DNA from: Bacteroidetes bacterium GWA2_30_7
GTDB taxonomy: Bacteria > Bacteroidota > Bacteroidia > Bacteroidales > GWF2-33-38
NCBI GenBank assembly: GCA_001768155.1
Contig: MENC01000032.1
Coordinates: 1-9,686, forward strand
Direction of reading: 5' to 3'
DNA length: 9,686 bases
Position numbers and translations under genes: made by a program. Below the pieces are notes generated by a model that saw only the letters and a program-made list of their open reading frames with translations, ran no database searches and was not told the origin of the DNA. Shown here one piece after another: positions 1 to 5,729 of the stretch (position 1 is its first letter; every line of letters starts with the position of its first letter).

Positions 1-32
1 GAAGTATCCCATCAAAAGGGAGTTAGTAAAAT

Positions 33-107
33 GCCACTAAATCACCAAAACACAAAATTCCACAAAAAGAAATTATCTAATTTAGATACACTTAGTGTTT
101 TTGTGGC
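33..107. repeat. Imperfect inverted repeat, GCCAC...GTGGC type, in the left intergenic region
   Basis: The arms begin GCCACTAAATCACC at 33-46 and end TTAGTGTTTTTGTGGC at 92-107. The reverse complement of the right arm matches the left arm with a few mismatches. Inside lies a second, perfect 7-bp inverted repeat, TATCTAA (74-80) and TTAGATA (82-88), separated by one base. A perfect 9-bp pair, CCACAAAAA (60-68) and TTTTTGTGG (98-106), encloses it almost concentrically. From memory, AT-rich repeats built from 'CACCAAAACAC'-like words are common between genes in Bacteroidota; I cannot verify this here. No transposase or coding function is visible. Confidence 0.55.
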
Positions 108-117
108 GTTTTTTTTT
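60..117 (+). terminator. Possible rho-independent terminator for a rightward transcript entering from the left edge
   Basis: The perfect 9-bp stem CCACAAAAA (60-68) / TTTTTGTGG (98-106) is followed two bases later by nine consecutive T at 109-117, the layout of an intrinsic terminator on the + strand. The 29-nt loop can fold its own small hairpin (74-88). The stem has few GC pairs and the loop is long, so it may be weak. The PQQ-like gene to the right ends at 235 on the other strand, so a terminator here would fit a convergent gene end left of the window. The upstream gene is not visible. Confidence 0.3.
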
Positions 118-234
118 GTCTAAAATTAACTGCTTTATTAGTGGATACGTTCAGAATAGAAAAAGCTTTAATAATAAGCACATTGTCATCATGTCAGTTG
201 GGAAAATATAAAATATTACCCTGGAATTGATTTT
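118..234. other. Intergenic stretch with no supportable gene
   Basis: Between the hairpin and the end of the PQQ-like gene I find no convincing reading frame, RNA gene or promoter on either strand. One weak hairpin lies at 200-221 (GGG...CCC with AATAT/ATATT inside when read on the minus strand), just past the stop codon of the leftward gene. No T tract follows it on that strand, so I do not call it a terminator. Confidence 0.5.
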
Positions 235-1482
235 TTAGGCTTGCTTTTTCTTAATATCATAAGCCATCAGCGATTTTCCATGCCTTATATAAAGAACTCC
301 ATTTTTAATCGCAGGATGCGAAAAATGTTCGAATGTTCCTTTTTCGATTTTAAATGAACTGATGAGTTCTAACTTTGGAAATACTTTAAGTAAACCAACT
401 TCTCCAGCTTCGTTATAACAATATAATAAATCGTCGGCAAATATAACACTGCCACGACCAAAATTAAGAGAATCGACAAATGAACTATCGTTTGCATTAA
501 CGCATCGAATATTTTTTTTGCGATGACTTGTTCCAATAATTAAACTATCAATTTTAACTATTCCTCCCATAATATTATCAATAGCCATTGTTTTCCATAC
601 TTGCTCAATATTTTCGCAATTGTCTGAAAGTTTCAATTTTACAGTTCCGTTGCCACAACCGGTTACATAGTATAAAAATCCGTTATCGTAAATAGGCGAA
701 TTTCCATGAATATCGCACATTGTATCTTGCAAATGCGACCACAATAAATTTCCATTAATCGCATCAATTCCAAGCAATTCGTGTTCGGAAAACGAAACAA
801 TAATTTTACGATTATTGCGATTAATTAAAATTGGTGAACAATAAGCCGGAATTTCGCTTTTGGCTTTACTAATCCATTTTAATTCACCGTTAAAACGATT
901 AAGTGCAATAATGTTAGTATCAATTCCTCCAGGTGAAGCAAACACAAGACTATCGTCAACTAAAAGCGATTCTGAAAAACCAAAACGAGTATTTTTTCCA
1001 TTAAAATTTTTTAGAAAATTCTTAGACCATACTTTTGAACCATCATTTTTAAAACATGATATGTCGCCAAATCCTGAACAAACGTATATTAAATCGCCAA
1101 TTACTGTAGGTGAAGATCTTGAACCAATATAGCTTTCCATCCATTCTGTACCATATTCTGATTTCCATTCTAATTTTCCGCTTAGATTAAAAGCGAATAA
1201 ATATCCTATGCTGTCAATCTCACCTTGAATGTAAACTTTTTCGGAAGTAATTACCGGAGAACCATATCCATTACCTATGCTATCGTTAAACCATAAAAGT
1301 TCGGGACCTTTAGCAGTCCACGATTTTAGTAAATTTGTTTCATTAAATTTTCCATCTCGATTATCGCCTCGCCACTGACTTTTTTCAATTTCAATAATTT
1401 CTTTTGATTCTGAATTACTGCAAGATGTTGTAACTGTGACTATAAGAAAGCAGAACACATAAAATAGATTTGAAAAATTCAT
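235..1482 (-). CDS. PQQ-like beta-propeller repeat lipoprotein
   Basis: This encodes 415 residues from ATG at 1482 to TAA at 235. Residues 1-20 form a lipoprotein signal peptide (NLFYVFCFLIVTVTTS) with the lipobox cysteine at C21, predicting a lipid-anchored protein outside the inner membrane. The mature start, QWRGDNRDGKFNETNLLKSW (36-55) followed by GPELLW (59-64) and GYGSPVI (72-78), is the usual opening of the 'PQQ-binding-like beta-propeller' family. Blade-like repeats of the form 'aFNLSGKLEWKSE', 'CFKNDGSKVWSK', 'ALNRFNGELKWISK' and 'GIDAINGNLLWSH' follow through about residue 250, and later blades are degenerate. No catalytic quinoprotein residues are evident, so it is more likely a binding or scaffold propeller than a dehydrogenase. 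It resembles BamB only in fold. The frame stays open up to 1581, but that extension runs through a repeat and would bury the signal peptide, so ATG 1482 is chosen. A 122-nt spacer separates it from the SiaC gene, and a functional link is unproven. Confidence 0.85.
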   Translation of the reverse strand: MNFSNLFYVFCFLIVTVTTSCSNSESKEIIEIEKSQWRGDNRDGKFNETNLLKSWTAKGPELLWFNDSIGNGYGSPVITSEKVYIQGEIDSIGYLFAFNLSGKLEWKSEYGTEWMESYIGSRSSPTVIGDLIYVCSGFGDISCFKNDGSKVWSKNFLKNFNGKNTRFGFSESLLVDDSLVFASPGGIDTNIIALNRFNGELKWISKAKSEIPAYCSPILINRNNRKIIVSFSEHELLGIDAINGNLLWSHLQDTMCDIHGNSPIYDNGFLYYVTGCGNGTVKLKLSDNCENIEQVWKTMAIDNIMGGIVKIDSLIIGTSHRKKNIRCVNANDSSFVDSLNFGRGSVIFADDLLYCYNEAGEVGLLKVFPKLELISSFKIEKGTFEHFSHPAIKNGVLYIRHGKSLMAYDIKKKQA

Positions 1483-1532
1483 GTTGTTATATTTTAGTTT
1501 GATGTTTATTGATAATTGGTTAAATTGAGGTG

Positions 1533-1552
1533 CATTGAGCGTAGTCGAAATG
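1533..1552. repeat. REP-like short element, core TTTCGACTACGCTCAA on the minus strand
   Basis: The 20-base element has 4-bp complementary ends (CATT/AATG) and a central CG-ACTA-CG mini hairpin, giving an imperfect stem. The word TTTCGACTACGCTCAA is one I recognise from memory as a frequent intergenic repeat in Bacteroidota, related in style to the CTTCGACAAGCTCAG repeats of other bacteria; a genome count would be needed to confirm it. It sits between the SiaC gene and the lipoprotein gene and could form a hairpin in a read-through transcript. It is relatively GC-rich compared with the surrounding spacer. Confidence 0.5.
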
Positions 1553-1580
1553 TTAAATTGTTGCTGACGCAGTATAATCA

Positions 1581-1600
1581 TAAATTCTAAATTCTAAAAT
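1581..1600. repeat. 7-bp tandem repeat (TAAATTC), about 2.8 copies
   Basis: TAAATTC occurs twice in tandem (1581-1587, 1588-1594) and is followed by the partial copy TAAAAT. It lies just after the SiaC stop codon in the direction of transcription. It may be part of the same repeat-derived spacer as the element at 1533-1552. It is short and low in complexity, so it could be chance. Confidence 0.35.
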
Positions 1601-1604
1601 CTTA

Positions 1605-1979
1605 TTAACTATTTATAAAATTGAATTTTAACTCTACAAACTCTGCAAATTCTTTTCCGGCATCAATCATATCTTTATCTTCAATATCGTAATACCAATT
1701 AATTATAACGTCTTTACCTGAACGCTGAATTTCTTCCATAATAGTAAGAATATCAAGTATCTTTTTTGAAGAAGGGGTATTAAAATATTCTAGCTTAATA
1801 TCAAAGATTGTTTTAGCATTTGGTTTTTCAGAGTATTCAATTAACCAGCCTATAATAGGATTATAAAATTCAATTGCATTTTCGGGAAGTGAGCGTCCGC
1901 CTAATTCCAGAAGGTTTTTACTCTTATCAAAAATAACATAAGGGGTATAATCGCTTTTTTCAATTTCTAATCGTTCCAT
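1605..1979 (-). CDS. siaC: SiaC-family regulatory phosphoprotein (DUF1987)
   Basis: This encodes 124 residues, ATG at 1979 to TAA at 1605, the usual length for the family. I recognise SiaC/DUF1987 from the start (LEIEKSDYTPYVIFD), the block LLELGGRSLPENAIEFYNPI (23-42) and the segment EYFNTPSSKKILDIL (64-78). SiaC of Pseudomonas aeruginosa is phosphorylated on Thr68 by the kinase SiaB and dephosphorylated by the PP2C phosphatase SiaA; unphosphorylated SiaC activates the diguanylate cyclase SiaD. Here T68 falls in the FNTPSS motif at the same residue number, so phospho-switching is likely. The protein has no signal peptide and is cytoplasmic. Its start codon is 7 nt after the stop of the transmembrane PP2C phosphatase gene, implying co-transcription and probable translational coupling, and that phosphatase is its likely partner. 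No SiaB kinase or SiaD is in the window, so the downstream target is unknown. Confidence 0.88.
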   Translation of the reverse strand: MERLEIEKSDYTPYVIFDKSKNLLELGGRSLPENAIEFYNPIIGWLIEYSEKPNAKTIFDIKLEYFNTPSSKKILDILTIMEEIQRSGKDVIINWYYDIEDKDMIDAGKEFAEFVELKFNFINS

Positions 1980-1986
1980 AAAATTT

Positions 1987-4900
1987 TTATAATTTTAATC
2001 CAACTACTGTTATATCATCAATTTGCTTTCTATCACCCTTCCAATTATCATGTTCATTTTTTAAACTTATTAACTGTTCATCCATTGATAGATTATTATT
2101 TTTTACTAAAAGATTTTTTAATCTTTCTGAACCAAATTTTTTAAAATCACATCCTCCAAACTGATCTGAATAGCCATCTGAAAACAAATATATATTTTTT
2201 ATTTCATTTAAAGCAAAAGTAAAATCGGTAAAGATTTTTTCTGTTTTTGATTTAAAAAATCTTCCAATAGTTAAACCGCTATAACTCAGCTCTTTTAATT
2301 CATTATTTTTTGTTATTATTAAAACGGAATGGTTTGCACAAGAAATTTGCACATTATTTTCTATTAGATTAAAACAACATAAGGAAATATCCATTCCATC
2401 GCCTTTTGTAACACTATTATCTGCCTGATTTAGAGAAAATTTAATTTTTTCGTTTAGTTCTATCAAAATTTCGGAAGGCAAAAGTTTTTGATTGTGTGAA
2501 ACAATTTCGTTTAACATTGTATTTCCAATCATAGTCATAAAAGCTCCTGGAACGCCATGTCCGGTACAGTCGGCAACGGCAAAGTAAATAATATCAGTTT
2601 TTTCCGAAAACCAATAAAAGTCGCCACTTACTATATCTCTTGGGCGAAATAATATAAAAAAATCATTAAATCTGGCTTTAATTTGCGTATTTGAGGGGAG
2701 TAGTGCTTCCTGAATAAGTTTGGCATAATTAATACTATCAATAATTTGAACATTTTTAGATTCAAGGTCATAATTTGTTTTTTCAAGCTTTTCGCTTTGT
2801 GCTTGAATTTCTTCTTTTTGATGTGTTATTTCTTCTTCTGCTAATTTTAATTTAGTTATGTCTGTATCAATGGCAACTAACCTGGTTATATATCTTGCTT
2901 CGTCGAGTATTGGAGTTAATGTAGTCTGAACCCAAATCTTTTTTCCTTTTTTTGTAGAATTAAATGTTGTGTATGTAATACTTTCTTTTAAACAGATACA
3001 ATCGGCAAAAAGTTGATTAATATTTTCATTAAAACTAGCTTTGATTAAGTTATTTCCTTTCTCTTTAATAAATTCGTCGAGTTCGTAACCAAAAAGCTTT
3101 GTAAAACCATCATTTACCCATTCAATATTTCCATCTTCATCGCAAATAACAATTGAATTATCTGTTTCACAAGCAACTATCGAAAGTTTTTCAAGTTCTT
3201 GATTGATAAATTGAAGTTGATTTGATTGAAATGTAATTTCTTTATTTTTTTGTTCAATTTCGGCAGTTCTTAAATTAACCATTTTTTCTAATTCGTTATT
3301 TCTACGCAAAACTTCACTTGAGCGAATATAAAAAATCAGCCAAATTAATCCTATTAAAATGATAATTAGGATTATATAAAACCAAATTGTTTGATAGAAA
3401 AAAGCTATTTGTTGAAATTTTAATTTTGCTTCGTTATGATTCCAAATGCCATCATTATTACTTGAAATTACTTTAAATTCGTATTTTCCTGGTTTTAAGT
3501 TAGTATAAAATGCTTCACGTCTTCCACCGGCATTTATCCAAGTGCTATCAAATCCTTCGAGCATGTATTTTAATTTTACATTTTTGGGAGAAGTAAAACT
3601 TAATCCGGTAAATTTAATTTCAACTCTTTGTGTTCCTGCCTTTAGTATAATATTTTCGGATAAAGGGACAATAGAATTATCAACTTTTAAATATTCAATT
3701 TTATTTATTGGCGGTACAGAATTAAAAGGAATGCTATCGGGATTAATCATTAGGAGTCCGTTATATGTTGCAAACCAAATATTTCCATTTTTATCAATAC
3801 TATTTCGGGCATTTGCAGTGCATTGATTACCATCGAGTTCGTCGTCGTTATTATAAAGTTTTATATAATCAATTTTTTCGTGTAAGTCTGCAATTTTATT
3901 TAATTCACTTTTGGGAATACTAAAAATTCCTTCTACACTCGAAATCCAAAAAAATTCATTATGGTCTTCAATAATTTGAAATGCATTAATTGCCAACAAA
4001 CCACGTTTTGTTGTAATTGTTTGAAATTCTTTATTTTTATATCTGGTCAGCCCTCCATTACATCCAATCCATAAGTCTTTTTCTTTATCTTCATAAATCT
4101 TAAAAATTGTATTTCCGGCAAGCCCATCTTTAGTGTAAAATGTTTGTATTTTATTGTCTTTCAGCAGGTTTAGCCCATCCCTGGTTCCAATCCAGATATT
4201 TTTTTCACTATCCATAAAAACAGAAAGAATATAATCATTTGAAAGACCATCTTTTCGTGAATAAATTTTAAACGTATTATTATCTAAATAATTTAGTCCA
4301 TTTTCGGTACCAAACCACATTTTATTGTTATTATCTTCGTATGCAAATCTTACATAATTGTTTGATAATCCATTCTTTTCGTTATATAGAATTGAGCCAT
4401 CTTTTGTTTCTTCAACTAATCCATTAATTGTACAAATCCATAAATTCCTGTTAGAATCGCGATAAACATCTCGAACTGTTTGGTCGGGTAATGGTTTTTT
4501 TGTTTTAAATTCAGAAAATTCAGTATTTACAAATTTAAAAACACCATTTTTAGTACCAATTAAAAATACGTTATTATAATCAACGAATATTGAGTTAATT
4601 ACATCAGTTTCTAATTTTTCGCTACAACTATACAAATTAAATTTTGAGCCTTTTAGGTTATATATTCCATAATCATAAGTAGAAACCCAGATATTTCCTT
4701 CAAAATCTTCTTCAATACCGGTAATTGTATGTTTTTTAAATTTTTCTGTATTAATAAAAGAACTGATTTTACCTTTATAAATTTTATTTAATCCGACCCC
4801 TGTACCAATCCAAATCATATTTTGAGAGTCTTCAAATACAATTTTAATATCGTTTGAAACTAATCCATTTTCTGAATTAAAAGTCTCTATTTCTTGATTG

Positions 4901-5658
4901 TCTTTAATTTTAAAAAGACCGTTATTACTTCCAAACCAAATATTGCCGCGACTATCTTCGCAAACTGTACGAATGTCGTGAATGTTTATTTTTTTTTCTG
5001 TACAATAGTTTACATATGAATTATTAAACCGATAGTATAAGCCTGCCTGTTCAGTTGCAATCCATAATTTTCCTGTATGGTCTTCAAAAAAATCTTTAAT
5101 AGTAACATTTTTAAGTTCATCAGGAATTTTTTCATTTGAAAATTTGCCATTTTCGAAATAACAAATTCCTTTTGCTGTACCTATCCAAAGTAAGCCTTTG
5201 CTATCGCGGTAAATACATTCGATTAATTCACTTGGTAAACCATTTTCTATTGTAAATAAATCCCATGTATTGTTATAAAAATGAAGCAATCCGTTTAATG
5301 TACCGAACCATTTGCTGCTATCTTTGTCTTCATAAATTGATAAAAAACTATTGTTATGTATATTTTCGACATTTGAGTTTGAGTAAACATACATTTGAAC
5401 TCCATCGAAACGAACTAATCCATTGTAGGTTCCAATCCAAAAATATCCGTCAGATGTTTGATTAATCGACAAAGCACCTTTAATAGGAAGCCCTTCGTTA
5501 TTCGAAAAAAAACTAATTTTATATTCGCTGATATCCTTTTCGGGATTAAGTTTTATTAGCTGACTTTTTGACGAAAATGGAATATATAGAAAAATAAAAA
5601 TAAGTATTAAAGCCTTAATTTTATTGAGTTTAACAGTACTGTTAATTTTATTTAGCAC
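1987..5658 (-). CDS. Transmembrane sensor phosphatase: Reg_prop/Y_Y_Y propeller, PAS and SpoIIE-type PP2C
   Basis: This encodes 1223 residues from a GTG start at 5658; an in-frame stop at 5671-5673 and the absence of any ATG before the signal peptide force this start. In order: signal peptide (about 1-32, KALILIFIFLYIPFSS), 14 Reg_prop repeats of the W-I/F-G-T-x-x-G-L type (73-638, probably two seven-bladed propellers), a Y_Y_Y domain (about 675-750), one membrane helix (about 755-778), coiled coil (about 779-825), PAS/PAC (about 826-938), a second coiled coil (about 939-975), and a SpoIIE/PP2C phosphatase (about 976-1223). The phosphatase keeps its expected acidic metal ligands: D1013 in SGDFYW, D1030 in ADCTGHGVPGAF, D1090 in GDGMD, D1161 in FSDGYSD and D1214/D1215 in DDIT. 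The predicted topology puts the propellers in the periplasm and the phosphatase in the cytoplasm. There is no histidine kinase or response regulator domain, unlike classical Reg_prop hybrid regulators. The SiaC gene follows after 7 nt, so SiaC dephosphorylation is the likely output, as with SiaA. The ligand is unknown. Confidence 0.92.
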   Translation of the reverse strand: MLNKINSTVKLNKIKALILIFIFLYIPFSSKSQLIKLNPEKDISEYKISFFSNNEGLPIKGALSINQTSDGYFWIGTYNGLVRFDGVQMYVYSNSNVENIHNNSFLSIYEDKDSSKWFGTLNGLLHFYNNTWDLFTIENGLPSELIECIYRDSKGLLWIGTAKGICYFENGKFSNEKIPDELKNVTIKDFFEDHTGKLWIATEQAGLYYRFNNSYVNYCTEKKINIHDIRTVCEDSRGNIWFGSNNGLFKIKDNQEIETFNSENGLVSNDIKIVFEDSQNMIWIGTGVGLNKIYKGKISSFINTEKFKKHTITGIEEDFEGNIWVSTYDYGIYNLKGSKFNLYSCSEKLETDVINSIFVDYNNVFLIGTKNGVFKFVNTEFSEFKTKKPLPDQTVRDVYRDSNRNLWICTINGLVEETKDGSILYNEKNGLSNNYVRFAYEDNNNKMWFGTENGLNYLDNNTFKIYSRKDGLSNDYILSVFMDSEKNIWIGTRDGLNLLKDNKIQTFYTKDGLAGNTIFKIYEDKEKDLWIGCNGGLTRYKNKEFQTITTKRGLLAINAFQIIEDHNEFFWISSVEGIFSIPKSELNKIADLHEKIDYIKLYNNDDELDGNQCTANARNSIDKNGNIWFATYNGLLMINPDSIPFNSVPPINKIEYLKVDNSIVPLSENIILKAGTQRVEIKFTGLSFTSPKNVKLKYMLEGFDSTWINAGGRREAFYTNLKPGKYEFKVISSNNDGIWNHNEAKLKFQQIAFFYQTIWFYIILIIILIGLIWLIFYIRSSEVLRRNNELEKMVNLRTAEIEQKNKEITFQSNQLQFINQELEKLSIVACETDNSIVICDEDGNIEWVNDGFTKLFGYELDEFIKEKGNNLIKASFNENINQLFADCICLKESITYTTFNSTKKGKKIWVQTTLTPILDEARYITRLVAIDTDITKLKLAEEEITHQKEEIQAQSEKLEKTNYDLESKNVQIIDSINYAKLIQEALLPSNTQIKARFNDFFILFRPRDIVSGDFYWFSEKTDIIYFAVADCTGHGVPGAFMTMIGNTMLNEIVSHNQKLLPSEILIELNEKIKFSLNQADNSVTKGDGMDISLCCFNLIENNVQISCANHSVLIITKNNELKELSYSGLTIGRFFKSKTEKIFTDFTFALNEIKNIYLFSDGYSDQFGGCDFKKFGSERLKNLLVKNNNLSMDEQLISLKNEHDNWKGDRKQIDDITVVGLKL
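3745..5442 (-). repeat. Array of 14 Reg_prop repeats within the sensor phosphatase
   Basis: The conserved strand-turn motif recurs about every 40-50 residues. Examples are FWIGTYNGLVRF (73-84), KWFGTLNGLLHF (116-127), LWIGTAKGICYF (158-169), IWFGSNNGLFKI (240-251), IWIGTGVGLNKI (282-293), MWFGTENGLNYL (447-458), IWIGTRDGLNLL (488-499), LWIGCNGGLTRY (529-540) and IWFATYNGLLMI (627-638). Many repeats are preceded by an 'I/F-x-E-D-x-x-x' stretch and followed by 'F-x-x-x-x-G-L'. Degenerate copies (LWIATEQAGLYY 198-209, IWVSTYDYGIYN 323-334, VFLIGTKNGVFKF 364-376, LWICTINGLVEE 406-417, FWISSVEGIFSI 570-581) bring the total to 14. This is the number expected for two seven-bladed propellers, as known in Bacteroides hybrid two-component systems. 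Confidence 0.85.
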
Positions 5659-5729
5659 AAATAATTTGAGTTAAAAAAACTAAAAATAGATAAAATCATT
5701 GAATAATTAAAATCTAAATTTAAAAACTG
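5659..5729 (-). other. 71-nt spacer between the permease and sensor phosphatase genes
   Basis: The spacer is almost entirely A and T. I find no convincing terminator hairpin and no clear Bacteroidota promoter (TTTG with a downstream TAnnTTTG). Co-transcription of the transporter and signalling genes is therefore possible but undecided. Confidence 0.4.

Noticed and set aside
1..123. Plus-strand open frame from base 1 to a stop at 121-123
   Set aside because: Most of it translates the repeat and hairpin; without the sequence to the left, coding cannot be supported.
200..221. Terminator hairpin after the PQQ-like gene
   Set aside because: The stem is interrupted and AT-rich, and no T tract follows on the minus strand.
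860..1132. Plus-strand open frames inside the minus-strand genes (also 3542-3826, 5265-5465, 6470-6679, 7783-8178, 8209-8427)
   Set aside because: They overlap strongly supported genes, have no recognisable domains and look like antisense shadows.
235..1482. BamB outer membrane assembly factor
   Set aside because: Only the general propeller fold is shared; the QWRGDNRDG opening is that of the broader PQQ-like repeat family and no other bam gene is near.
1483..1581. N-terminal extension of the PQQ-like gene to the initiation codon at 1581
   Set aside because: The extra 33 residues are translated repeat sequence and would place the lipoprotein signal peptide internally; ATG 1482 gives a clean signal peptide.
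1987..5658. Hybrid two-component histidine kinase
   Set aside because: The propeller half fits, but there is no HisKA, HATPase, receiver or HTH domain; the C-terminus is clearly a SpoIIE/PP2C phosphatase.
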